Of a stretch of DNA of 64,000 nucleotides, positions 1 through 12,539 are shown piece after piece (the stretch's first letter is position 1; each line of letters starts with the position of its first letter). This DNA comes from Casuarina equisetifolia (lineage: Eukaryota; Streptophyta; Magnoliopsida; Fagales; Casuarinaceae): contig CM052358.1 in assembly GCA_028551475.1 (NCBI GenBank), positions 27,368,853 through 27,432,852 of the forward strand, read 5' to 3'. Made by a program: the position numbers and the translations under genes. The notes beneath the pieces are model-generated. The model was not told the DNA's origin. It worked only from the letters and a program-made list of their open reading frames with translations, and made no database searches.

Positions 1-552
1 CTTCTCCCTTGAGTATTCTGCAGTCTCTCTTATAATGGCCAAACTTACCACAGTGATAGCACTTGACATCTTTCCTCGAACGTGAGACTTCACGTGCTCT
101 ATCAAAATTTGGTGCTCTACTCTTGCTTCTACCTCTACTTTTGCTTTTGTCTCTATTTCTGTCTCCATATCTGTTTCTCCCCCTTCTTTCTGAAACCAAT
201 ACTTCTGTATGTCCATGTGCTCATTGCTCAATTATTTTGGTTTCTTCATTAAGCAAACCTTCATGAACTGACTTCACACTCAGAATGCCACCCAAAGTTG
301 AGTTTGTGAGAGTGACTACCAATGTCTGCCAGCTATTAGGTAAGTTACTCAACAATAACATTGCTTGCAGTTCATCTTCTAGAACAATCTTTACCGTCAC
401 TAACTGATTCACCAAAGACTTAAACTCATTCAAGAACTCTGTCATTGGCTGTCCTACCTTGTACTTCAAGTTAATGAACCTCTTAAGTAAGGAAACCTTA
501 TTCTGAGGAGTCTTGCATTCATAGAGAGCCTCAAGCTTCTTCCATAACTCAT
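1..552 (-). mobile_element. Antisense gag fragment at head of element A
   Basis: The first 550 bases read on the minus strand as copia gag (Leu-rich UBN2-type stretch and the approach to the zinc knuckle). They match the gag region of element B around 42.6-44.4 kb. The piece therefore lies head to head with the sense integrase region that starts near 580. An 18 bp direct repeat (ctcatttcggagaggacc) occurs at 549-566 and 596-613, at the junction. This is either an inversion inside element A or a fragment of a second element. The left boundary is outside the window. Confidence 0.8.
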
Positions 553-3254
553 TTCGGAGAGGACCTCTGTCATTAGCTGGAAAGCAACGTAGAGTCTCAT
601 TTCGGAGAGGACCCCCGTCTAGAAGAAAACATGTTCTTGATTTGATTCATTCAGATGTGTGTATGTTGAAGGTGAAAACTCTTGGTGGTGCTACATATTT
701 TGTTACCTTCATTGATGATCATTCTAGAAAGGTATGGGCTTTTGCACTAAAGACTAAGGATCAGGTTTTGGAGGTCTTTAAACAGTTTCATGCTATGGTT
801 GAAAGAGCAACTAAAAGGAAACTGAAGTGCGTCCGTGCAGATAATGGAGGTGAATACAGAGGGCCGTTTGAAGAATATTACAAAACTCAGGGTATCAAGC
901 TTAAGAAGACAGTTCCTAAAACTCCAAAGCATAATGGGGTTGCAGAACGGATGAACAAAACTATAGTTGAGAGGATTAGGTGTATGCTTTCACATTCTGG
1001 ATTATCTCAGTCATTTTGGGGTGAAGCTATATGTACTGCAGTAGATCTTATTAACCTGTCTCCTTCAGTTCCATTAAAAGGTGATCTACCTGAGAGAGTA
1101 TGGACTGGCAAGGAGGTTTCTTTTAAGCACTTGAGAGTATTTGGCTGCAGGGTGTCTGTTCACATTCCTAAAGACGAGAGGAACAAGCTTGATGATAAAG
1201 CTCAAGATTGCATCTTCTTGGGCTATGGACATGATGCTTTTGGATACAGATTATGGGATCCAGCTGTAAAGAAACTGATTAGAAGCAGAGATGTTATCTT
1301 CTTTGAAGATCAGACTATTAAAGATCTTAAGAAGACTGAAAAGCCAAGAGTTGTTAATGAAAATCTTAAGGATATAATCCCACCTTCTTCTTCCCCAGTA
1401 AGTGCACATAAAGGGGGAACTACACAAGAAGAGCCACTTGAGGATGTAGCAAGTGAAGAAGTTCCTGAAACTCCAGTTGTTGAAGAATCTGAAGGACATG
1501 TTGATAATCATTTAGTTGAGCCATCAACCCAGCCCCCACTGAGAAGATCTATTAGAGAGCGTCAAACTTCGATGAAGTATCCACCACATGAGTACTTGAT
1601 GCTAACTGATGGGGGAGAATCGTAATGCTATGAGGAAGCTAATGAATGTGAGCACAAGAAAGAGTGGAAGAAAGCTATGCGAGAATAGATGAATTCCTTG
1701 CAGGAAAACCACACTTATGATCTTGTGACATTGCCTAAGGGTAGGATAGTACTTAAAAATAAATGGGTGTACAAGTTGAAGTCAGAAGAGAACAATCCAC
1801 TACCAAGGTACAAGGCGTGGTTAGTTGTGAAGGGTTATGGTTAGAAGAAAGGTATTGACTTTGAGGAGATTTTCTCTCCTGTGGTGAGGATGTCTTCAAT
1901 CAGAGTTATTCTTGCCTTGGCTGCTAGACTGAACTTGGAGGTAGAACAACTTGATGTGAAGACTACATTCCTTCATGGAGACTTGGAGAAAGAGATTTAT
2001 ATGGAGCAACCAGAGGGCTTCATAGAAAAAGGCAAGGAGAATCTTGTATGTCGACTGAAGAAAAACTTATATGGTCTAAAACAAACACCTCATCAGTGGT
2101 ACAAGAAGTTTGAGTCATCCATGTTACAACATGGTTATAACAAGACCAGCTCAGATCATTGTGTGTTTGTGAAACACTTTCCAGGTGGTGATTTTGTCAT
2201 CCTACTCCTATATGTTGATGATATATTGATTGTTGGCCAGGACATTAAGAAGATTGCTGAGCTGAAAAAGGATTTAGGCAAGTGTTTTGCGATGAAAGAT
2301 TTGGGACCAGTAAAAGCGAATCCTTGGTATGGAAGTTAAACATGATAGAGAACATGGAAAGTTATGGCTATCTCAAGAGAAGTATATAGAGAAGATACTT
2401 TAGAGATTTGACATGGACAAGGCAAAAACAGTAAATACTCCATTTGCAAGTCATTTCAACTAAGTAAGGAGCAGAAGCCTAAAAGTAAGAGTGATGTTGA
2501 ATATATGAAGAAAACACCTTACGCATCTGCAGTTGATAGCTTGATATATGCTGCAGTAAGCATTAGACCAAATATTGCTCATGCAGTTGGAGTAGTTAGT
2601 CGTTTTCTTTTAGATCTTGGTAAAATGCATTGGGAAGCTGTGAAGTGGATACTCAGGTACCTTAAAGGAACTCCTAAGTTGTGTTTGTGTTTTGGTAATG
2701 ATGAGCCTGTATTGGTTGGATACACAGATGTAGATATGGCTGGTGACCATGATGGGAGGAGATCTACAATAGGGTACATGCTTACCTTCACAGGGGGAGC
2801 AGTTTCATGGCAGTCTAGGCTACAGGATTATGTAGCTTTGTTTACAATAGAAGCCGAGTATATAGCAATCACTGAGGGTGGAAAGGAAGTTCTGTGGATG
2901 AAGACGTTTCTTCAAGAACTTGGCATAAAACAAGGGATGGTTATCTTTTATAGTGACAACCAAAGCTCCATCCGCCTCAATAAGAACACGTCATCTCATT
3001 CAAGGTCTAAGCACATTGATGTTAGATATCATTGGATTAAAGATGTATTAGAATCCAAGCAATTAGATCTTGTGAAGATTCACATTGATGATAACGGAGT
3101 AGATATGTTGATGAAGCCGCTAACAAGAGACAAGCTAGAGACTTATCAGCGAGTTGCTGGAATGGACTCCAAGTAGAATCAAGTCTAGGGAGCAATGTTC
3201 TTTCTCTTATGGTGCAGGGATGTTGCACTAATGCTACTCCCAAAAGGGGGAAAT

Positions 3255-3641
3255 TGTTAGGTTTGGAGTAAAATTAGTAAGGGTAATTATGTAACTACTA
3301 TATTCGTATTGTGGGTAGTTTATAAGGGTTTCCCAGTCTTATTCTATTTAGGTCTCCTAGTCCTATTCTATTTGGGTTTCCTTGGTACTTGTATAAAAGG
3401 AAACCTTATGGGGAAACCTAGATATGAGGTTGTGAGAGATTGAGAGAAAACAAAGGTTTTCTGTAAGCACTGTAAGCCCTCCTCATTATAGTGAAGAATT
3501 GCTCTTTAGGCCGAGGACGTAGGGATTATCCCGAACCATGTAATTTCTGTGTGTTCTTTACTTGACTAATATTCTTTTTGTGTGTGCGGTGAGATCCTGA
3601 GAGATTCCGTGAGTTTAGATTCACGTGTTTGTTTTCTAACA
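3255..3641 (+). repeat. 3' LTR of copia element A
   Basis: A 387 bp LTR starts TGTTAG just after a purine-rich tract (aaaagggggaaat) and ends TTCTAACA. It aligns along its whole length with the two LTRs of element B (38914-39299 and 45483-45913). It contains a TATA-like stretch (gtataaaagg) in its middle, as expected of a promoter-bearing LTR. The five bases that follow, tgttt (3642-3646), are the likely target-site duplication. Confidence 0.92.
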
Positions 3642-4260
3642 TGTTTGCCACGTCAAGCCCTCTCTAATATCCAAAACTTTGTTGCAAACATGATGCCAGT
3701 ATTGAAACAGAGAAAATGTGTTCCATGTTTTTGGACTAAACAAAGCCCCGATCTAGTTGCTCTATTTGTTTAGGTTGATTTGGAAGGAATATTCACACTT
3801 GTTAACGGTAGTTCGAGCACATGAATTAGATCCATATTGTGTGTCCGAAGAAATATACTTTTGTTGCACACAACATCGTTTCTGTGGTGTTGAGGTTAAT
3901 TCCACAAAGTCAAAATCTTGAATTTGAGTAATGTAACTAATGAAATAAAAACACTCACCAGTCTTATTTGTATGTCACCATACGATGTCATCTTACCTTG
4001 TTTATTATTCATCATAAATTCAACAGCGCTGACATTAAACAAATGCCTTACGATGCGTTGTACCTTGTTGTTGCAGATGGGGGAGTTTTGGCCCTCTGAC
4101 AAGCTGCGGGGTCTACTGTAGTGAGAACACTGGCGTTTAAAATGGGAATGCTTGCCTCCTAAAATCAAAGAGTCGAGCTTTTCAAGGATTCCTTGGTTTT
4201 GATGAAGCTGTCACTGTGTCATGTACGATTATTTTGAAGAAATGTTGATGGTTAATGTTA
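3642..4260. repeat. Host repeat module M, copy 1 (flank of element A)
   Basis: The sequence right of element A is a copy of a host module found again at about 18746-19400, with a short tail at about 25670-25820. Near 4040-4190 both main copies can be read on the plus strand in one frame with matching residues (QAAGS, GMLAS, QRVEL, KDSL, KLSL), although copy 1 has in-frame stops. This suggests a decayed exon of a host gene. I do not recognise the protein. Nothing here looks expressed. Confidence 0.55.
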
Positions 4261-4989
4261 AAATTTCAATATTAATGTTTCATGGAAGAAAGCTGTATAG
4301 TTAAAACTATAATATAAAAAGACTAGCATAATAATAACATGTCAAGCAAAAATTTAGGATAATAATAATATGCTAAGCAAAAAGTAGGGATATTTATATA
4401 AAAAGACTAAGCATCTGTGCTAAAGCAAAAATTTGCTACAAAGGAACAATGATGGATATACGAGGGAGTGGACAATTTTTTAATCTTGTACTACCAAAAA
4501 GTTACTCAAAGGTAACAAAATAATAATTGAGCCTCTCCAATAACTGATATGAATTATTTAGTTTCTAATCTCATACAATATCTTGCGTCTTTGAAATTTT
4601 TGGTTGCCCTAGGAAATTATAGTAAAACAATAGTGAGAAAATAGTAACATAAATAAGACAAAAAGAGAATGTTGGAATATTTAATGGGTATATATAGGAA
4701 AGAGACAGATTTAGTTCTACTTCACCATATTGGTGTATAAGATGAGGCCTACATATTTGCACTAACAAGATTGACCCAATCAAACTCCATGCATCAAGGA
4801 TATTGTGTACAAGATAAAAGTCTCATATCAAAGTGTGATTTCTTATAATAAAACTTGAATAAAAAAAAAAAAGTATCATTCTAACTATAAAACTAACTTT
4901 TGGATTGACTTTTCTATTATAATATTAGAGTTCATGTTAAATCTACTCTATTCCATACTACATTAAACCTAATATTACTTAGCATAGGG
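4261..4989. other. AT-rich intergenic, nothing recognised
   Basis: Low-complexity AT-rich sequence without a credible reading frame, RNA gene or repeat end on either strand. Confidence 0.5.
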
Positions 4990-5126
4990 GGACATATGTG
5001 GACGCAAGTGGTGCATGCTGCCCTACAAGGTCGGCTTCACTGCAGTCCATGCAGTCTACGCCTCTTCTTTATCACACTGTTCAGCCCCAAAAGAAAAAAC
5101 ATAATATTTGCTGTTGCCTCTTCTTT

Positions 5127-5153
5127 AACCAATCAGATCAGCCCGTGACGTCA
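5127..5153 (+). promoter_or_regulatory. CCAAT box plus TGACGTCA palindrome
   Basis: A CCAATCAG motif (5129-5136) is followed 10 bp later by the perfect bZIP/TGA-type palindrome TGACGTCA (5146-5153), inside a locally less AT-rich stretch (about 4990-5280). In plants TGACG elements bind TGA-class bZIP factors. No intact gene follows within 2 kb, so this is at best a relic promoter. Confidence 0.3.
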
Positions 5154-5289
5154 TTACCTCTTAGTCTCAACAAAAACGTGCCCCACACTCCACTTTACAT
5201 TTAAGCTCCATGACTCGATGTTGGTGGTGCAGCAATTTGAGAGCGAGATCCCTAACACTACATGTTGATGCGAAGTGTGATGTACAACC

Positions 5290-5640
5290 AGGTCAACAAG
5301 TCTGTTTCATTTGAAACTGATCGGCAAGAAATCTTATTGGAAATTGGTTGAGAAAAGAAATGGCTGTGCGTCAGCGGTGAATAAAATTTCTAATAAGCTT
5401 GGAGGAGAAGCAAGCTCAGTTAATGTTGCTTTTTTAAGGTCCCAAGTTGAGTTAATCCCCGACCCCATTCTCCAATTCCGATCAGGCTGCCCTTCAACAC
5501 CATCTCCACGCGTACGTCGATTCTTTATGAGCTGCCCTCATGTGGCGGGGCCGTGGTAAGAAATCTACCCGATATTTCATTCCCCACCCAGCCAGGAAAG
5601 CACAGCTCTCTGTTTAGTGTGACCTTCGACGGTTCTTCCA
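5290..5640. repeat. Module N, copy 1
   Basis: About 55 bp at 5465-5520 (caattccgatc...gcccttcaacacca) match sequence at about 6370-6410 and 56555-56610. The surrounding sequence is less AT-rich than average. The possible 82-residue plus-strand frame at 5311-5559 resembles no family I know. I treat the segment as a repeat module, not a gene. Confidence 0.4.
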
Positions 5641-6239
5641 TGTCCATTCACAAGGCGTAAAGAATCAGCTTTGCCGAGAGGAAATTTCCAGGAGGCTTGC
5701 TGTGAGTGGAACCTGCGTTCATAGTATTTCTGTGCGCAATATTCTTCATGATGGGATTCTCAACATGGGCAATCTTAGACATACATGCATTGGTTTACTA
5801 AACAATGCCTAATAAAGAAATGGTACAATAAAAGCGCTGCAAATCTAAGCTCGAAAAAAGTATCAAGAAAATTACCCAAAACAAATAAAAGTCGTAGGCC
5901 AAAATTTGAAACGCAGTAAGGCCTTTCGGTGTGGAAAGCAGGCCATTTGCAGGATACTTGCGTTAGAATATTATTGCTTTTGTATGAAATAGGTCCACAC
6001 TCTGACGTATAAAGCAGAGATTCGCAGGATCGTTGTTTACTGCTTATCAATAATTTACGACCTGTGCTGATTGATAGAAGATCAATATTCATTTGAATTT
6101 GCTTTTAGCCATTCCTTGCTCGTAGATTTGTACTTCTTTTTGTCTTTGCAGGTACTCAAGCATGAACTTTGAACGAGCTTAAGGGGGTGAATTATCACTA
6201 TGATCAAAGGATTTTTATTTAAAAGAATCAACATTGTAA

Positions 6240-6480
6240 AACAAGTAGTCAACATGAGAAATTGTTTAGTGAGCTTGCAGTAAACGAAACTTCTGGCATT
6301 TGCTTCCCTGCGCAATGGTCTTTGTTGTGGATTTGCAAATTTGATCATGAAAAACGCATAGTCTCTCAAATTCCAGTCTGGTTGTCTTTGAACACCAACC
6401 TCATGCGTCGGGAAGTCCTTTTTATGACCTCCACGCACTTCATGGGATCCTGTTCTGTCATGTCTACAGAATAGTGCGGA
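6240..6480. repeat. Module N, copy 2
   Basis: Shares the tract 'ctctcaaattcc..tctgg' followed by 'aacaccaac' with the copies at about 5465 and 56555. Open frames exist on both strands here (6262-6474 plus, 6438-6082 minus), but neither shows a domain, and frame is not conserved between copies. Bases 6481-7100 to its right show nothing recognisable. Confidence 0.4.
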
Positions 6481-7104
6481 ACGTATTCATAATGATCAAA
6501 GAAATGAAAAGATATCAGCTTGACTGTTACAAAGTAGCTGGCCAAGAAGACTCTGGAAGCAATTTACATGTAAATCTATTCTCAGGATCTCCATATCTGT
6601 AGATGTTTTCAAGAATAAACGTAGCGAAAAGTTGGTCCAAAGTTCGAAGTCATTTCAACTTATAATTTCTTTTCCATTAGTTTTGACAGAAAATGGTAAG
6701 TGTGATGGTGATAAGAATAATAATGTGAGGTTCATAACAATAATAAACATGAAATGGAAAAATAAAACAAGATGCTACGACTACAACTCAGAATAGAAAA
6801 ATGGAAAATTATTAGCCTAAGATTAAGCACACTGATGGGGTTAATAACAAACAAATCACCTGGAAAATATGTTCTTAAAACCAAGTGCCAAACAAAATTT
6901 TTTTACAAGCACCGGTATCGGCAACCAGTACAACGCTTTCTTCACTCTTAGAGAAAACTGCATATAAATAGAGATAAATTATACAGTAAATGAACAAGCA
7001 GAAAGAAAACCAAAAGCCATAACTTTTCCTCTCTTTGTTCTCCCTTCTCCTTGTCAACAATCTGTTCCCGCACTACAATCTTCGTCTTTACATCTGAATC
7101 ATTG

Positions 7105-7330
7105 ACCCTTCTATGGTCAGATAAAATTTCAGTATTGCTCGGCATCCAGCGAGTTTTAATAGTGAGGGACAAGCAAAGGAGAGCAGAGGACAGGCAGTTG
7201 ACGCAGCAGAGAGGGTTTGATCCGGCGGCGGAATGAGAAAGACGTGGCAAGGAAAAGTACTCGTAAACAGAGCATCGTTCTCTTCACTTTGACAAAACCC
7301 GAGCTGCATTTTGTGGAGTCTGATGAATCG
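7105..7330. repeat. Repeat Q, copy 1 (3' flank of TNL fossil)
   Basis: One of at least six copies of a module with the core aataaaatttc...attgc, then gagagacagaccaaggagag, then cagagcatcgttc. Others lie near 9835, 17400, 23455, 24295 and 26570. Here and at 26570 it lies 0.3-0.4 kb beyond the stop of a TNL C-JID exon, so the module probably travelled with TNL 3' flanks during duplication. Open frames across it differ between copies. Confidence 0.55.
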
Positions 7331-7704
7331 GAGCTACATCTGTGAACTACTGCATCTCCAAACGAGGTCCATTACATTGGTTATCAAAAATTAAAATTAA
7401 AACTAGCATGCACACAAAGATTGAGTTTTGGAGCTTAGTTTTTGAAATCCTTTCTGCTAAAGTTGCTCAAGGTCTGTAATAGAATGACCATAAACCTTTC
7501 CAATACCCACAATTCATTGATCAGTTTCAAATCTTGTCCCTTGTGTTCATTGCTTGATGTTCCAAGCAAGAATTAATGATAAAAGAATGAAATAAACAAG
7601 AAAGAGCAGCAAAGTCGGAATATCTTGATTAATTCTACCTCATTATGCTAGTATATAAGCTGGAGTCGCACTTACCCCTGTGTCAGATTTCACATGTTTG
7701 TCAG

Positions 7705-8304
7705 TCAACCAACATAGCCATTTGGACGAAATAATTTCCAATTAGTTTCGGAATCCAAAGCACGTGGTGAAATGTCCCTTACAACGTCAGCAAATTCCAC
7801 AAAATCATTGGGATATGCTCCCCAATACATTCCACGCACCCAACACTCCACCTCCACATTTAGGTAACATGATTCAATTGAAGCATCAAGGCAGCCTTTC
7901 TGTAAAACGTCTAAGCCATTTGGGTTCGTAGGTTTATAAAACCAGTTTGGGGAGATATACACCCAAAATGCATTTGGCCCAAAGGAAGGGGTTTCAGGGG
8001 CATAAACAAGTAAGGATGCTTTCATACAAAGTTCATTGCTTTGAAAATGACAAAGGAAGGAGGGAGGTGCATGATTGTCATTATAAAATATTTGGTAATT
8101 TGAATTCTCTTGCTCATCCAACTTCCTTTTCTTTTCTTTTTCTCGAAAAGTGTGAAGCTTATGGACTTGATAATGAATTAGCAAAGTACATCCCAAGAAG
8201 CAACTTTCCATTGAAATTTCAAAGAAATTATTGACATTTTGATTGAACTAGTTTAGAATTCTAAATACTGACACTGTACGTACAACGTTATAATTGAAAT
8301 TCAC
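7705..8304 (-). pseudogene. TNL resistance gene, C-JID exon only (fragment)
   Basis: The minus strand encodes the post-LRR C-JID domain of a TIR-NB-LRR protein: a degraded 'IP-WF' entry motif, then GCTLLIHYQ, a Lys-rich stretch, APETPSFG, FWVYISP, and an acidic end with a stop at 7705-7707. The exon begins after a cag acceptor, its first base being 8304. It carries an in-frame TAG at 8248-8250 where the paralogue at 27.7 kb has the Trp of 'DWF'. No LRR, NB-ARC or TIR remains next to it. In working TNLs this domain closes the C-terminus and helps recognise effectors in the cytoplasm or nucleus. It is the best preserved C-JID copy here but cannot be functional alone. Confidence 0.85.
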
Positions 8305-8310
8305 CTGTCA

Positions 8311-9640
8311 AATAAAACCAGGAAGAACAATAATTGCTATTTGAGATGGTGAAAGCTCTTTATCGAATGAGGATGAATAAGAAGTAGTTGCACATTTATT
8401 CTTGATCACAATAGCAACCATTGAAGAAGAAGTAGGAAAAGTAAGATTAGTTTGTACGACTTTCTACTCATTAATGTTAAAAGTAGAGGTGGCTCTCTTC
8501 TTTTGAAGTGAAGGAGAAAAAGAAAAATAATTGAACTATAATTATATGGTTTCATGTGCTATTATAAAGTTCAAGGTTTACCATATCACTTCATTGGTAG
8601 GAAAAGAAATCTATGTGATATCCTTTCCCCCCACTATAGAAAAACAAAACTCACTTTCACAAAAATTTCAAAAAATAGTATGTAAATTATCATAATGTTC
8701 AAAAGAACCTTCCAACAACTTCAAGATTTAAAAAAAAAAAGTTGTCAATAAATGCATAAAGTAAATAAAACTTTTGTTTGGAAAAGTAATAAAGATCAAC
8801 TCAAGAAAACTTTTTATGACACTTTTGGAAAAGGAAACTTTTGTTCATATTGCTTCTTTGTGCAATTGTTAGACTTAAAAAGAGTATTGCCATAACCGAT
8901 ATTAGTGATAATAAGGACTTGTGTTATCTTGATCAAACCTTGAAAGACAAGGTTACCTTTTTTTATTGCAAAGAAAGCTTTCAAGGATTATTTTAACAAT
9001 ACCATAAGGACTTTAAAAACAAAACCATTACATCATATTGTTTCTTAAATAAGCGACTTTAAAATAGCTTTGATAATGGTATTGTTGAACCAAAAAAGTT
9101 TACAACAAGTTCTTGAAATTATCAAAAACTATTTTCATGAAAAGTTTATAACTATCCATTTTGTAGAGTGCAAAATACTTGATAAACTTAACTTTATGTC
9201 ACAATTGTTTATGGTCCTTTAGCTATTTTGTTGGATGCTTTTAACTTAGCATAAATATACGTCATATTTATATGACCACAAAGGGACAAGACTTAAGATT
9301 AACTTCAATGCAGAGATTAAAAAGGCTTTTAAGTTTTTGACATGCTAACATGTAAAGCCATAAAACTGAACACGAAACCGATATTTTTTGGACCAAACAA
9401 GCACCCTATCGATTTCCTCTATCTTCTAAGATTGATTGAGCTTCTCTGCCAAAGGCCACTCAGCTGCATCGCAAGGATTATCCACTGTTGTGGATAGCAT
9501 TCTTGGACACCAATGACAACCATATTGCAATTCTACTGAAGAATTATATAACTATTATTTGATTCACTACTGTGACGTTTGAGCTACCATGTCCAAAGCC
9601 GTCGCCCACATTGTAAACCACCGGGCCAAGATGGTTGGCT
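8311..9640. other. AT-rich intergenic with weak module M traces
   Basis: No gene seen. About 9390-9440 resembles the 'tttttggaccaaaca' portion of module M (compare 3725 and 18835). About 9620-9670 resembles 23845-23880 ('ggc(a)agaagccat'). The rest is AT-rich without structure I can name. Confidence 0.4.
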
Positions 9641-9834
9641 TCTTCATTTCACTTGGCAAGAAGCCATTGTTGTCTCGTAGAGTTAGGTATCCAAGAAGTT
9701 AGAACCCTATTTATCCTTTGCTATTGATTTATCGTAGTGCAACCTTTGCAGTTTAAAAACAATCGTTGAAAATATTACTGATGGTTGAAAACATAGACTA
9801 TTATGTTTCCTCTTAAACATGGGCCCTTCCACAA

Positions 9835-9920
9835 TCAAATAAAATTTCAGGATTGCCATACATTCAAGGACCTTTAATGGTGGGAGACAGACTGAGGGGA
9901 CCAAAGGGTAAGCCATCAGC
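9835..9920. repeat. Repeat Q, copy 2 (short)
   Basis: Short copy of repeat Q (aataaaatttcaggattgc...attcaagg, then ggtgggagacagactgagggga). It again lies just beyond the end of a TNL C-JID remnant. Confidence 0.5.
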
Positions 9921-10760
9921 ACCAAGGCCGATCGCAAAGTCGGGATGCTTTCGTACCAAGCTCAATGTCCAGAAAATGACATAGAAAGGACGAAAGAGCA
10001 GGATTGTTGCCATGCTAATCCAACTTTCATCTTACTCCTTTTTACTTGAAAAATGTCAAGTACATGGACTCGATAGATAATTAGCAAAGCACATCCATCC
10101 CATGCATCATCTAACCATTCCAAGCAACTTTTCATTGTTCCAACGGAATTACTAATTGTTTGACTAAACCACTTTGTGATTCCAGTTAACAATATAAAAC
10201 CCACCATTTAACAAGGCTCCCAACTCCATACAACAGAAACCAAGAAGAAAAAGACATCAAATGCCAGTATTATTATCTAAAATGTAGCAATAACTTTTGT
10301 TAATTTCAAACAACAAAAGGAAAGAAACAGAGTCAAGGTTTGCCAACATTGTTAATGTGGACAACCCAAAAAGTGAAATCATCAATCAAACTACTAACAC
10401 CTTCAACATAACAAATGTCCAGTTGATTCACAATATTTTAGCTCCAATTAATGATTCTAATATATTATAACAACTCAGATTTAGCTTCTTTATAAGTCAA
10501 AAACGTGATAATAAAGGCTTTGGAAAGTTTGAAGCTTGTCATAGCAACTCAATTGAAGCTTAATAGGATTGGGTGAGAGTGTTGTAAATTTGTTGCCAAA
10601 AAAATTTAATAACTCAATTGAAGATAAACAACTAAAATTATTAAAAATATCTATATTTAATAGATTTAGAAAACTTAGATCTAATACTTACACAAAATAG
10701 AAACCTAAGAAAAAATTAAGAAGCTAATACCAGACGGATTTAGGCCTCTACCTTCAATGT
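9885..10760 (-). pseudogene. TNL fossil: last LRRs and C-JID
   Basis: Minus strand. At about 10760-10440 a leucine-rich repeat block can be read (NFSCLSSIELLN, then GNKFTTL), colinear with the LRR of the TNL at 28.5 kb. The C-JID remnant follows at about 10207-9890 (ITKWFSQTISNS, DGCALLIIYRVH, then a decayed LVLMAYPL). The exon order and spacing match the 27.2-29.6 kb copy, so this is a duplicated gene end, heavily interrupted by stops and indels. No NB-ARC or TIR was seen upstream. Confidence is high for TNL origin, low for exact borders. Confidence 0.75.
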
Positions 10761-10769
10761 TTAAAACTC

Positions 10770-11330
10770 CAAACCTATAGGAATAAGAAAACCTACGGCA
10801 CAAGAACTTTGGGGCCGCATATGTTAGAAAAGCGCCACAAACAATACAAATCTTCTACAGTAAGTCTCTATACGTTCGTGACTGATACTAAATTAGAGCA
10901 GCTTCATGGCAAGGAAGATCTACTTGAGAGGGGATCTCGGTGTTGGTGCTTTCGAAAGGATATATGGAGGAAGCAGGAGGAATGGCGGTCGCCCACCCCA
11001 TTTCTGTTAGAGCAGTGGTGCTGTTGCTCGTCATGCTTCAGCAATAGCAGAGTATGAACATCATTGATATTGACCCGACGGGTGGGAGGAACATCACATC
11101 CACCGGCCGGCGAGATCTTGACCAAGTTGCTGGACGGATTGCAGCTACCGATTAAGCGAGTTTATGCAAGCTTGTTAAGGATGCAAATTACTTGGGAAGA
11201 ACTTCGAAATTTTGCTGTTTGATTGGGAATATATATAAGAAGGTAATGTCATCTGATTTTATGCCCTTTTGATGGAAAATTTAGGTTACTTGTTCTTTTG
11301 ATAAACCAAAAAAGAACAAGAAAAAAAGAA
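10770..11330. other. Degraded TNL flank, GC-richer patch
   Basis: Bases 10735-10810 still align with the TNL at 28.6-28.7 kb. The open frame at 10809-11057 (plus) and its minus-strand shadow at 10904-11125 have no domain and no paralogous frame, so no gene is called. Confidence 0.3.
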
Positions 11331-12539
11331 GAAGAAGCTACAAAAGATAAACTCTAGAACTATAATGATAACTTCTTAGTGTCCGTTGAATCCAAAACTT
11401 TGAAAATGTCATTATTCACAATATTTGAAAACTTTGTAAGTCCTGAAGAGAAGCAAGATTAAAATAGCTATGGGATCATGTTGATCTCTTCTGGGAGATT
11501 TTTAAGGTAGTGACGACCAGTTAAATCCAATTTTCTTGAGCCATTTCTTAAATATGAGAAATTGTTATTTTACTTTTTGTCAAATAAGATTAATATTTTT
11601 TAAATTCTAATTATCTATCCAAAAAATCAAGGCATTATCTTGGAAAAGTTCTTTTATTAATTTAAAGGAATTTTATTTCATTGATTTACTGAAAAGTACA
11701 AAATATGGATAAATATATGTACATCTGGATTAGATTGGCTTCTGTTTGAATCATTATAGAAATAAAATGATTTCTTGAAATCTTTATAAAATTAATATTA
11801 GATTTTGTATGACTAGAAAACTCAATAAAGAGCTATAAAAGAGAATTAATGGACTAGAATTTGAAGAAACGCCCTAAGATTTTTCAAGTTTGGACAAAAT
11901 CAGCCTCTACTTGTTTCCTTATTCTCCTAACGTTGATTGGGCATTTTTGCTAGGCCTACTATTCATTGGATGGATTATCCATAATTGAGAACAATCGTTC
12001 TTGCACCTCAGTTTCATCCATCATGAACTAAACATTGTGCTAAACACCATGTGATAAATGACATGCTATTTAGACACTTTAAAGTGGAAAAGAAAAAAAA
12101 TAGAATTTCATCTTTCTTGCGGCAAATCTAGTCAAGCATTGGGAAACTATTGTTATATTTGTGCACATTGGTTTAAGCAATCTCCAAGCAAGGCAATCAA
12201 CCAGTGCCTTGGATTAAGTGTTTTAATATTGACGACAGCCAAATATGTATCATAAAAATTTCGACTTCAACGCCACATTAAGCAATGTAAGCTTGGAAGA
12301 CGAAAAGCACGAGTTAACCAGTCCATGAGCGGCAAGCCCCTTTGCAATTTGTGAACAACTACATTCATATGCAACTTGTACCACAAAAGCTGCATATGAA
12401 AATAAATTACAAGAAACAAATTATCAGAAGATACAATAAAATTTAAGATGCGCATAAAGGCTTAGACTGAAAGCTTAACCTATTGAAACCTTAACCAGCC
12501 AAAAGTTGATCAACGTCTATAATAAAACACCTCAACCCT

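Larger units (their letters stand above)
1..3641 (+). mobile_element. Ty1-copia (Tork/Tnt1-like) element A, 3' part, broken
   Basis: Fossil LTR retrotransposon entering from the left edge. In sense order it shows the end of the GAG-pre-integrase region (about 580-640), the integrase core (about 640-1300, with recognisable FVTFIDDHSRK and NGVAERMN blocks), reverse transcriptase (about 1.7-2.4 kb, with a YVDD box), and RNase H (about 2.5-3.2 kb). A purine-rich tract and one 3' LTR follow. The protein resembles tobacco Tnt1 closely in the integrase and protease-distal region, which places it in the Tork lineage. It is broken, with roughly half a dozen interruptions, and its left LTR is outside the window or lost. 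Element B at 38.9-45.9 kb is the same family in the opposite orientation. Confidence 0.93.

Noticed and set aside
7947-8234. 95-codon open frame on the plus strand
   Set aside because: It is the antisense shadow of the TNL C-JID exon, which has clear family motifs on the minus strand.
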